Shown here: piece after piece, positions 21,870-33,800 of the stretch
Layout: the number at the start of each line of letters is the position of its first letter
How positions within the stretch are numbered: position 1 is the first letter of the stretch
Assembly (NCBI RefSeq): GCF_937616625.2
Contig: NC_065577.1
Span: forward strand, 1,178,001-1,242,000
From: Mercurialis annua
Taxonomy: Eukaryota; Streptophyta; Magnoliopsida; Malpighiales; Euphorbiaceae
Direction of reading: 5' to 3'
DNA: 64,000 nucleotides
Program-made: the position numbers and the translations under genes
The notes under the pieces: generated by a model
Database searches by the model: none
Told to the model about the DNA's origin: nothing
The model's input: only the letters and a program-made list of their open reading frames with translations

Positions 21870-23724
21870 GAGAAAATTAGCCCACATACGGGCTTAACCC
21901 ATTTTATTCTCAAAATTACAGCCCTGAGTTTTATTATTGAGAAATACGATGGTCATCTTTTTTCTTGTAAATATAACTTTTATTCTCTCAATATTATACT
22001 TTTTCAATTTGACAATTACGATTACAAGAAATTGGAAAGGATTTTCATGTCTTTCATTTTAAATTGATTTCACCGAGATTCTCGGCAAATATTTCTCCAA
22101 TAATTTTAAATTTGTAAACCCTCATTCAAACCAACTGCTATTGTCTCAAGCCAATCCTCTTCGTTCAAACCAATATTTCTCCATTATTTTTTGCCGCCAA
22201 CCAACTTCTATTGTCTCAAGCCCGCCGGCGTTCGTGAAACTACGCCAATCACCGATAGATTTGAAGTTGATGTCGTTCATGAAGAGGAAACAATTCTTGC
22301 CGTGGATTTCCAAGCTGCTGTAAGTCTTGAAGGAGCTGCTTTTCGTCGATATGGGTCTTGGTCGTTCGTCCTCTTTTCGCCGGTAGTCTTTCTTGTTCGA
22401 AACCAAAAAAATTAGGATTTCTTGAGTATTTTGGGGAATTCAAGATTCTGATAATGAGATGGCTGTTCGTCCTCTTTTCGTCGTTATTTTTTATATTGCA
22501 ATTTTATTCTGTCAAACTGATAAAAAAACGATGAACGAAGGCGGTTTGAGTTGAACGAAGAAAGCAGTCGTTGGAGTGGGACGAAGATAGGCGAACGATG
22601 AACGAAAACGAACGATGAACGAAGGCGCGGTGGATGGCAGCTGTTGTCTTTTTTTTGTAATTGCGATATTAGCAATGATGTAAAAATAATTAAGGTTAAC
22701 TATATGTTTTCTAATAGTTAATTAACAGTTAACTAACTTTGTATGATTTTTTATATAAAACATGAATATAAATTGATAATTACTTTTTTTTAGTTGCAGT
22801 TAACTAATATGTGACTAATAGTTAATTAACAGTTATTTTTATACGTATGATTATTTTTAAAATAATTAGAGGGTGATTATATGTTTTCTAACGGTTAACT
22901 ATTAGTTAACTATATTTGTTTTGGTTATCTAAAACATGAATACATAATGTTAATTATCTTTTTTTATTAGTTATAATTAACTAATAAGTGACTACTGGTT
23001 AACTGACAGTTAACTAATTTGGTGTACTGTTAATTTTAGGATATATTATTGTTAGATTTATCTAAAAATGATTTTATGATGTTAATAGTTTTTTTATCTA
23101 AAAACCCATTAGTTAACTATTAGTTAACTAGCCACTGTTAATGGAATAATTACTTTTATTAAAAATTATAACAATTTCTAAATATAAATAAATCACTCAA
23201 AACTATTTAAAATAACTTTATTATTCTTAAATTTATAGATGACAAAAATAATTTCAATTTGGAAGATTTTATTTTAATTCAAGAAAAAACTTACCCGCTT
23301 AGAATGATGCGTTTATGATTGTCTTCTTTTGCTGGAAATTTATAGTTCGACAGTTTGGTTGAGTTTATGAATTTCTTCTTTTGCTGGAAATTATATTTTT
23401 TGTCAAATCAAATCAGTTATTTAAAGAATCCTTTAATCTCCTATTTTCATGGTATTTTATTAGCATTTAAGGATTTTAAAAGATCTAGAGTTATCATATC
23501 AGAATCTTTCCATAATACAATCATTCCATAACAGTTCCTATAATTAAGCATTTTAATAGATTCAGCACCTTTCCTATTCACCTATAATTTCCACCGTATT
23601 TTTTATATATACTAAACCTATTTGTGTAATTTATAATCTTTAAATTAATGTTGTCAACTTTTTTTTTGTCCACAGTAAATATCTAAATAAGTTTGCCTAT
23701 GTTGGGTACTTGTTAATTTTTCTC
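21870..23724. mobile_element. Nested MULE, 1855 bp
   Basis: Inserted in the left arm of the outer MULE. Ends GAGAAAATTAGCC and (inverse) GAGAAAAATTAAC resemble plant MULE termini. A 9-bp duplicate AACAAATTA flanks it (21861-21869, 23725-23733). It carries a GC-richer, gene-like stretch (about 22070-22650) with many CGTTC/GAACG words and no long open frame, then GTTAAC-rich tandem repeats. No transposase seen; non-autonomous. Confidence 0.82.
22697..23045. repeat. About 177-bp tandem duplication rich in GTTAAC
   Basis: Two units start at about 22697 and 22874 (TATATGTTTTCTAA...). Each holds several AGTTAACTA or AGTTAATTA palindromes. The units have diverged. Possibly subterminal binding sites of the nested MULE; inference. 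Confidence 0.65.
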
Positions 23725-23750
23725 AACAAATTAATCAACTGGATTAGTAT

Positions 23751-23789
23751 ATAAAGCAGCCCGCAATTACCAATTGCGGGCTGCTTTAT
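23751..23789. repeat. Palindrome GCAGCCCGCAATT, left arm of the outer MULE
   Basis: A 39-bp near-perfect palindrome built on ATAAAGCAGCCCGCAATT and its inverse. The partner palindrome sits in the right arm at 25432-25471. Confidence 0.85.
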
Positions 23790-24527
23790 GTTATTGTTTG
23801 GGGACTCTCCCCAAGAAATAGACCTGACATTTTCATAACATAAAATTTATACAATCTATGCCTAACCTTACATTAGTAAGACAAATAAAAAATAATGCCA
23901 ATAATAATAACTCTACATTTACAAAAGCTGACCTGTAAATGGTATCCAATTGGTTAATTATTGTTCAACAATATAATTCGTACAATTGAATGCAAATCCT
24001 AAGAATTAATATTATAAGTCTTCCCATCACTGCATCGCTTTCAAATTTTTACGATAAAAATAAATCATTTTTACGATAAAAATAAATGTGGGTAATTAAA
24101 TCCACAATTTCAAAATCGCTTTTAATTTTCTAAAATGTGTCTCACTCTGAAAAATTATTTAAGTGGGTAACTAAAATATGGGTGATTATTTTTTTTTAAA
24201 TCCACATTTAAAAAAAAATTAATAAGCATTTTTACGACAAAAATAAATTACGACTGTTTTATGTCTAATATGAAAAGCGATTTTAACCGTGTCGGGCGTT
24301 TTTCCGTCTAATATGAAAGTGATAAAAAATAAATTAATAGTGTATCGCACAAAAGTTTTAAAAAATCATACATAACAATTAAAAGTAACCGTAAAATTAT
24401 ATGTAATAATCTTAATATTTATAAATTTCAGAATTAATTACTGATTAAAAATAATTTTATTTTTAAAAAAGTAAAGAGTTGTTCTTCATTCAAGCATTTT
24501 TATAGAAGAATAAAATTAGAAAGAAAA

Positions 24528-24606
24528 ATGACATTGATGGGAAGGCTTAAAATATTTGTAGTACAGGAGCCACTTGTGGCTGCTTCTTGCCTTATCGCCG
24601 GTGTTG
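24528..24606 (+). pseudogene. Captured exon-like fragment (complex I NDUFA3/B9-like)
   Basis: Frame from ATG 24528 (or 24537) reads MGRLKIFVVQEPLVAASCLI then AGVG and stops; after GTTG at 24606 comes a splice-donor-like GTTAGT. The spaced pattern F..EP....S....G recalls the small NDUFA3/B9-type subunit of mitochondrial complex I, whose next residues would lie on another exon. An AT-rich intron-like stretch follows to about 24775. It sits in the core of a MULE, so I read it as a captured first exon. The family match is from memory. Confidence 0.4.
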
Positions 24607-24779
24607 GTTAGTCTTTAGCTCTCTCATCCTCTTTTATCTTTTATCACTTTATACGATCTTAATTTTTACATTTTATGCAATTCTCGGCGGATTTGTAATT
24701 ACCAATTGTTTTTTTTGTGTTTTATGAATTTAGCAGCGTTGTAGTAGTTCTTACATTTTGATGATATTCTAGAAATTTT

Positions 24780-24950
24780 ATTTTTTAAAATGTGTCTCAC
24801 TCTGAAAGATTATTTAAGTGGGTACTAAAATGTGGGTAATTAATTTTTTTTTTCAAAATCCACATTTAAAAAAATAATAATAAGCATTTTTACGATAAAA
24901 ATAAATTACGAGTGTTTTATGTCTAATATGAAAAGTTTATTAAAATTTAA
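24780..24950. repeat. Internal direct copy of an outer-MULE arm segment
   Basis: This segment repeats 24130-24285 in direct orientation (AAAATGTGTCTCACTCTGAAA to TTTTATGTCTAATATGAAAAG), and the right arm (24958-25125) carries it inverted. Three copies exist in all, so the core was rearranged after the foldback formed. Confidence 0.75.
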
Positions 24951-25673
24951 TATGTAAATAAATTAGACATAAAACACTCATAATTTATTTTTATCGTAAA
25001 AAAGATTATTAAATTTTTTTAAAATATGGATGTAAAAAAAATAATAATTACCCACATTTTAATTACCCACTTAAATAATCTTTCAGAGAGACACATTTTA
25101 AAAAATTAAAAGCGATTTTGAAATTGTGGATTTAATTACCCACATTTATTTTTATCGTAAAAATAATTTATTTTTATTGTAAAAATTTGAAAACGATGCA
25201 GTGATGATAAGGCTTAAAATATTATTTCTTAAGGTTTGCATTCAATTGTACGAATTATATTGTTGAATAATAAGTAACCAGTTGGATGCCATTTACAAGT
25301 CAGCTCTTGTAAATTTAGAGTTATTATTATTGGCATTATTTTTTTATTTATCTTACTTATGTAAGGTTGGGCATAGATTACGAAAATGTCAGGTCTATTT
25401 CTTGGGGGAGAGAGTTACCCCAAACAAAAATATAAAGCAGCCCGCAATTGGTAATTGCGGGCTGCTTTATATACTAATCCGGCTGATTAATTTTTTAATC
25501 AGCCGGACTAATCCAGCCCGTAATGAGCAATTACGGGCTGGCACTAGCCCGCAATTGTTTATTGCGGGCTGGTGGGTCCCCAGGCATAAAAATAGAATTT
25601 TTGTGGCCTGAGGCACAAAATTAGAATTTTCTCTTAGAAGGGGGAATAAAAATATCAAAAACCCCTGTTTTTT

Positions 25674-27845
25674 TGATTCCCTGCCGGAAAAAAAATAAAT
25701 TCTACAAGTGATTCAAACTGTAGAAAAACAAAAGTTCACGTCAAATTATTAAAATAAAATATTCGTATTGAAATTGGAAAACACGTTATAGTTTATAAAT
25801 AAAATTATTTGAATTTAAACCATTAAGAAACCTAGACAGCCTAAAGGAATAAAATTAAGCAGAAGCAGCGGCACAAGACTAGAATATTGCATTTAATGCG
25901 GCATCAATTACTCAGTCTACGGTCCAAATTGCCACAAAACCTACACAATACAATTCAAGTTCAAACCATGTCTCTTGCCTTTACAAAAGAATGCAATCAT
26001 GGCGGTATGGAGATGGCATTTGACAAATTCACTACAACTTTACAGCGAAAAGTAATAAATTAGAATAAAATTTTCAAACTTAGCCCATCAAAACTTAGCA
26101 GACTAGTCTACTTTCGTACCTCTTGCTGAAAAACTCCGTTATTGCATTTCCGTATTCTTCCTTCCATTAAGATTTATTTGTGTCATTTTAATAGATTTAA
26201 ATTTCACGAACCACTAACACATACGATCCTTACACTTTATCACTACCTGATTGAGCCATACCAATTAACAATCAGTGCACAAGATTAATGACTGTTAGCA
26301 AATTGTTGTATTAGACTATTAGTAAAAAGATTATCTGCAAATACAATTGTAATTGTAACATTCACTCCGAGTTGCAACTCTATCACGAATTTTAAGAGTT
26401 GGTGATGTCATTCACGGATTATTATTATTATTTTGCAATTTTCTCACCATTTTGAGTTCTGGTTAATTTATGCTGACCTGGCAACCAAACTTGGAGGCAA
26501 CGTAAGGAATAATTCGACTGCCACATTGGTATTAAATTCACCATAATTCAAAATGGTGATAGAATTATAAAAAATATGAGTTTGTAAATGACACCGCCAG
26601 GTTTTAAAATTGATGATGTCCTTACCAGGAAACTGCTATCTTGTCATACTTCCAGCAAATGTATCCACTCCAACAGCTATACACTGTCAGCAAGAAATCA
26701 AGAGTCACAATTTTGCTTAATCATCACGAAAACAAACTATATCGTCTAAAGTTTGAAACTGGCTTTTGCTAATCAAAGAGAAGTACACGAATTTAAACCA
26801 AGAAGACACATGCCTAGCCTAGCTTCCGAGCGCGACTTTTCTGATACATCGCCATTAACAGACTAAAAGTAGAGCTCAGTGATAATTTACACTGCGTTTT
26901 GCAACAAACAAGCTGGAGTGTCATGATAGGTGAAATAATATTACAAAGGGGACTGTCATGTCCATTGATATCTTCAAGGCATTCGGACTTGTCATGCCAG
27001 ACAATTTCTATAGCATTCCCACCCAGACTTGTACAACTACAATCATTACTCATAAAATTTTGAATTCGGCACCATCCATTCATCATGTTAATTTAACCAA
27101 GCCAAGAAATCTCCAATATGAAGTGTGGATCAGGGGAAGAAGCACCACCATCTCTTCTTAGAGGATTATTGTGTGATTCAAGATCCAGTGAAATGTGATA
27201 AGATGAAGGAAAAAACGGAAAGAAAACAGAAACCGAATTCAGTGTATTATGAGACAAAATTCTTCAAATGCGTTTGTTAGGAATTACTTTTTCAAAAAAG
27301 ACTACTAATTCGTATATTCATGATGGCTAGAATTTAAAGATGATTTACCGTGAAAATCACCTGAAATATTAGTTACAAATTACAAAATCCATGTCAGCCT
27401 AAACCACTGAGCTGTATTTCTGTCCAGAAACACTGGAGGATCAAAATTTCAATCCATTCTGAAATTGGAGAAAGAAAAGCAAACACAAGTTAAGCAACTT
27501 CATTTCATATAGATGGGCAAGATTGATCAAGCATGTAAAAATTAGAAAATACATATTAAAACATAGAACAATGCTAATTTTTTGACACAGACAAGTAAAT
27601 TTCCATGCAACCACAACATAAAATTTCATAACCACTCCGATTACTATTGTCCCAAAGCATTAAGATACAAATCCTCCAATCTATCAGAAAAAAATTAGCA
27701 TATATTTTGCAAGCTACTCTAATTTTACCTTTAGAGTGGCAACTACTGCAAACTCCAGTTGAGACGGCCAAAGTAATCATTTGACGGTACATCTTCCCTC
27801 ATATTAAGAGTGACGGCGGAACTTGGCAGCAAATGTCAATAAGCA
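25674..27845. other. Region downstream of REV1, no gene called
   Basis: Moderately AT-rich and not clearly repetitive. Minus-strand splice-like signals occur at about 27348-27371 and 27728-27731, so part may be a spliced REV1 3' UTR or a non-coding transcript. The 90-aa minus frame at 26814-27086 shows no domain. Nothing firm can be named. Confidence 0.4.
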
Positions 27846-30800
27846 CTAATCATGTGGAGAAAAATGCAAACTTCCTCCATAATGTTCTCCAACAGATGCC
27901 TGAAGATTTGAGTTTGCAAAAAAAAGACAAAAGGTTAGAAATTTAGCCATGTCTCACAAAGGACCCATGCCTATAAAATGAAGGCAATAAGGACGGCTAG
28001 GGTCACACAGTTGCAGAGTGAGTAAAAGTGTGGCCTCTTCATGTATTCTGATTCGTGTGATTGATAAATATACAATTGATTGATATATATATATATATTA
28101 TATTACTTTGCAAGCAGATGAAAATTGATAGGTTGATGAAAGCAATTGTTACACACATTCAAGAATAAATGAAGTTACTACCACTAAGACAAGATATAAT
28201 TTTATGTCAAAGCATAGTTTTAAGATGCCAGCAATCATACTATATCCTTATTCATAATGTCCATAAAATAACACAGCCACAATGATCATTGTTTCCACAA
28301 GTGCAAAGATGCACACCCATTTGATAAATTTAAAATTAAAAGGGGAAAGGATATGCTGACCTGAAGGTACGGGAAGACGATATCATACACTTGCACAAAG
28401 AACTTGGACTTTTTTGTTAACCTGAGGTAAAATAAAGCTTTAATCAAGTGAATTGGATAGAAAGAGAGAGAGAGGATCTCAAAAGGTATTATTACAAACC
28501 TCCTGAGAAGACGAAAACAAATGTAGATCTCTTCAATATCAGATTCTATCTTTAAGTTAATATACTGCTTGAGAAGTTCACAGACGTAATTTCTAGCTTC
28601 ATCATCCCAACTATCATTATTATTTTCAATAGGATGACACATAGATTTAGAATTTGTGTGCTGCAGAAGAGAAGATAAATTCCCAGTTGAACCCAATGTG
28701 TCATATATCTCGGACATTTTGTGTAGTATCAAGTAATTAGTAGCCTTGAACTTGCCAACCCACCGCGGGGGATTTCCATTCCAAAGATCATTATTTAGAT
28801 GAGAGTCCATGGGTATAGCTTCATTCTCAGTGATGTTTAATAATTCCTGAGGATTTTCTATAAGAGGAATCGTAGATGGATTTGAATTCAACTCCTTTCT
28901 ACGGTGTGCAGGCAGCAGTCCAAGAATGTCAGCTTTCAATTCTTCAGGCAATTGTTGTAACACTGACGTATCAACCTGACTTAGAGATAAAGGCATTAAA
29001 TCATTGTTACCAGGGCCCATTGTTTGAATGGACTCGTTGTAGGACCCAACAGCAAACCTAGGTGCTGCTGACAGTGTTTCCTCAACCATACTATGCGTTT
29101 CCTGAAAATATATACAAATGCACGACTCGTGAAAATGGAAACAACTTGCATGCCTTCCATTTTACAAAGGATAAAATGACCTTCAAGTGGCAGAACAAAC
29201 TAGAGAAGAGAAATAGCACTAAGGCCAATGCAGAACATACTGATAATAAAACAAAGCCTAATGACTCAAAAAAAATCCAAATTTTTGTGACTTTTATCAA
29301 TTACAACCAAAAAAATTTAAGTATTTTAATTAGAGTCTGATATGAAAAATCGTATTTCAATCGTAGTCAAGTCCACTCAATTGAATCAATTGAGTCTAAT
29401 TTTACTTAAGTAGCAGCTATTGAATGATTGTTTTTTCTCGTATTTTCCTTTTTCTTGATTCAATTAGGCAAACTTGGCCACAATAAGAAAACATTCAAAA
29501 GCTGATATGATTCAATTGAATGAATTTAGCTAAAATAAAAAAAATCAAAGCAGGTTGTAATTGACAAAATTAATAATTTGGTTAATAATTAATAAAAGCA
29601 CCAATGTCGATTTTCTAGGTCATTAGTCATAAAATAAAAGATATTACCTTCTTTCCCATCGCAGTTGGTTTTTGCGGGATAATATTGGATGCAAGAGGTT
29701 CCTCATTACAGCATGTTGCACCTGAGCGAAAAAATCCATGAGACACAGGTAGAATAGTTTTACAATAGCTATGCATGTGGTAAGACTGGTCACCTTCTTC
29801 TTGTTTATTCAAAGGGATGAATGAAGAACTGCTGCTAGTTTCACGTTTGCCTTTATTTTGAGCAATGAAATCGATTAATTTCCCTCCATAAATACCATTT
29901 AGTTCTGAAAAGACTTCTGGAGGAAGACTCTTAATTACACTCATATCAAGATCAGAAATGGGTGGTGGAGCTGGAACATAATTAAAAGAAGCTTCAATGT
30001 TAGAAAATATAGTTCACTTGATCAGAAACTCGAATCTGGTGAGAGTATAATTACCTGAGGTTCTTTGTAACCCAGGATCTGAAAAACAAAATAGTGCAAT
30101 TCAAAATCATTAAAATGATAACAAAAAATCAAGGTAATGTCAAACACTACGTGCATCATGGGTTTAGCCCTATTTTGCATGACTTTATGAAGAACCAAGT
30201 GCGTCATAATAGTTTCAGGAGGCATGCACTCACAATCCATCACCCAGAAGGCCAGAACTAGGAAATACATTACAAGTTCTTTACTTGCCTGTATCAAACT
30301 CCACTTCATGCTTTATGTTTAGATATAATTATTGAATGTTGCAACTTCTAAATAAGCTAGTTCAGCAGAAATCTCCATTTAAAATTACAAATTACCTGAA
30401 TTAGCTCTTTCATGAGATATGCTGCTGATACTATGTCGTTTCTTTGGTATTGCTGAGGCAGAGGTGAGCCATGACCTTAAAGTATTTCTTTCAAGCCCTT
30501 GAAACCAAGACAATTTTGATCCAATTTGCATGTCATAACCATGAGAGGAGTCACAACTAGAAAGCATAATCTACTTCATAAATAAGCAACTTACACGCAG
30601 ATTTTATGACGAAACATTTTAATTATGCAAATGGAAATAGGACATCTGGTAACAATACTGTTGGATTAATTCAAAACTGTACAGAAGATACCTCTACTAG
30701 TGTCGGCATTTTCAAGTTTGGAGACTTGCAAGCCTACACCGCGAATGTCGGTCACATCTATGTGAATTAATCAAAATGTCAGCATCAATCTTCGAAGTGC

Positions 30801-33800
30801 TATTTTATAAAGTTAAAAAACTGTAAACGGTAAATCTGCTCAAAAAGAAAAGACATTGGACCAATTACACGATCCAATAAGAGGGCTTAATCATGCTAAC
30901 TACACTATTTAGAGATATTGCTTATAGCCATAATAAAGTAGAAAGTGAAAAAACAGAACTGAAAAATTTAACTGGAAATCCATTATTCCTGTAAGTACTA
31001 AATTCTTTAAATTTCTGTCCAGAAATTCTCTTAGTTAGATTAAATTAAATTAGACTGGCTCCTCAGCTATCAATGCTATTTACAAAAAAAAAAAAAAAGC
31101 CAAGCTGATCAAACTTCTATTAGTTGTTAGCTTGTTCTTCGTTAAATTTTACAATTTAAAAGTGTTACTTTCAGGTTCCATCACTATATAAACATATCAA
31201 CCATACTGTGAAGAGGTCAGGCCATCAAGTAAAGAAATAGGCAATATTTTCAACTTGACCGAGCTGACTTACCCAAATTGAAAAAACCAAAAAGTTGCTT
31301 TGTAATTCTTTGAAGAACCTCAACATCATCAGTAGCAATTGGAACCTATCAAATCATCAACATCCTCTATTACATACCCTAACATCAAAATACTTTTATC
31401 TTCATGTATGTGTTTTGCGCGTGTGCAGGTGCACTGCAAAAAGATGTGATATGGTTCAAACTTACCGTCATCGAGTGACAGAGATTCTCACAGTCCCCGC
31501 AACCCATATACTTTATAGGCTCCCCAGCATCATTTCTTCTCTTCTTTATCTAAATTATTTGACCCGCCATCACAATTAATTCTTGTCGTAAGAAATAAGA
31601 ACTGCTCTAAAAGAAGCAAAGCAGTTCAAGGAACAAAAAGATATACCAAAAGGGACTCACTGAATCCAACAAACTGACTCAAATATTTTATTATTATATT
31701 TTCTGATAAGTACAAAAGGAGATGTTGTGGAATTAGGCAATACCTTGAGGGTAAAAGTCCGACCATGCACTCCACATCCCTGTAAGCGTAACGAAACTTC
31801 CTTGCAAAGGTTTAGGAGGAAATGTTGACACTGGATAATCAATTAATTACTTCTTTAGTTATTCAGTTTTCAAATAAAGTGAGAAGAAAAATAACAGCAA
31901 ACCAAGATTCTAAGTTCACACAAATACCAACATCTTGCAAATTCTTGAACCTCACACCCCAATTTACTTCAGCACCTATAGACTTGCTTTCCTGTATTTG
32001 CATACATCATAACTGCTTCGAGAAAAGGATATGTACGCTAAAATAGAGTGATGACAACAAAAACATGCAATATCAGTTCTTCTTCGCAAACCTGAATCAC
32101 TCCAACCAGCCGGTTGTCTATTCCTCTGCTATAATTCCAAAGCATTTCTCCAGTTTTCATGCCAAAATCCTTTTGAAGAGAGTCCTAACAATTGTATGAA
32201 GACACGTGCAGTAAGATTCTTAAGAATTTCCATATGGCAATTTATAATAATGCAAAATATAACTAGATGGAAAATTCAAATTTGTGAAGCATCTTTTCAG
32301 TTTTAACATGAATGGGCCAGAAGAGCAACCAAGGCATCAACAGTAAGATAGCAGACAATCCCTCACTAGATAATTCAAAGAGACAACCCAAAATACATGA
32401 ATGAATAATATAATTAGAAATCTGCATGATCACTTATGAGCAGATTCTACCAAATATAAATCAAAACAGTACCGCCAGATCAGATAGACACATATCAGAC
32501 AACAACCATTGCTTATATATTGAAGAAAATGTATTCCATAACACTCATTTGATTTCATTTACTGTCATGCTAAATATTGCTGGGGTCATAATGCTAGTAA
32601 TTTAATATAATAGAGAGCTTGCTTGGTTATTTTGCTATAAACATGTTCCCTACAAAAGCACTAATAGAAAACCAAGTAGAGAAGAAAAACAAAGATGCAA
32701 TGAACTTATATCAAAATTATTTCAATCATCTCATAGAACTTATAAAATATAAAATAAATTAGATATGAAAATTAAAATACATAAGAAAGAAGTGTGGTCA
32801 TCACAGTTGTATCAATAGAAATATTTCCATCTCTGCACAGAAATTAAAAAGAAAAATCAGACTACTACTGGCTCTGACCTTAGAGAATAGACGCAATTGT
32901 CCACAAGTCTGAACATTTTTCTTCTTCAACTTCTCCTCCAAAACACGCCCTATTCCTGGAAGTGTCTTAATTGGAAGCTCATGCAAAAACTCATCCACCT
33001 GAGATAATATGCTAGTTAGTAAAATAAAATAGAACACAAAAAGGTTCCAATATTCACATACATGATGAGTCTTAAGTGCAATTAGATCAGCAGAACATCT
33101 AAGCTACCTTTGCTTCTCATTCAAGTCAGTTTTTGATATATTGAAGTACTTGGCAAGTTTTATGCAATGAAAATGTGACACAGGGTCACAGTCAACAATA
33201 GTTCCTTCACAATTTATGTATGGAACATTTTTTATAAAATGAGAACTAATGAAAAATGTAAGATTTCTACCCAGCCAATTCCTCTAAATAGAAGAAGCAA
33301 ATCACATATATACAGGCATCTCATAATTCTAGTAATGCTAAATCAGAAAAAGAAAAAAAAAAGAAAAATTGAAGTCAACAAACAAGGATCCCATCAAATA
33401 TATGTGTCCAAAATGAAGAAAAAGAAAATGAATCTCAAGAAAATGATCTGTCACATTATTGACAAATGCTATTATACACAGATTTTAGTCATGAAAATCT
33501 AAGATAGTGCACTCCAATGTAGTATCCGCAAGCATACCCTTTCTGGAGGGATATAACATTGACCGTTAGGTTTAGCAGCTCTAGTGGCAAGGCGAGACAA
33601 CAGTATATTTCTAGCTATTCCAGCACCTGCAGTACATCCTGTCATCTCAAAAATTTCTTTTCTTATGGTTGATGCTAATAGTTCAGGATCTCCCCCTGAC
33701 GAATCCGTGATATCTAAAAAAGCTTCATCACAGCTCACTGCCTGTGATCAAATTAGCGGAATAGCCAAGCAAAAATTCAGTTAAAACAATAAAAACAAAA

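Larger units (their letters stand above)
21703..25664. mobile_element. Foldback MULE with a nested MULE, 3962 bp
   Basis: Ends are GGGTTTTTGATATTTTT and its inverse, with a 9-bp duplicate CTGTTTTTT at 21694-21702 and 25665-25673, as expected for Mutator-like elements. The long inverted repeat continues inward: left arm 21703-21869 plus 23734-about 24290, right arm about 24958-25664. A 1855-bp element splits the left arm. No transposase is encoded, so it is non-autonomous. The core (about 24300-24780) holds an exon-like fragment. Confidence 0.9.

Noticed and set aside
22141..22443. Several 60-86 codon frames on both strands
   Set aside because: They overlap each other inside the nested MULE with no domain or splice logic; kept only as a possible captured patch.
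26814..27086. 90-codon minus frame downstream of REV1
   Set aside because: No recognisable domain or signal and no conserved start context; could be UTR.
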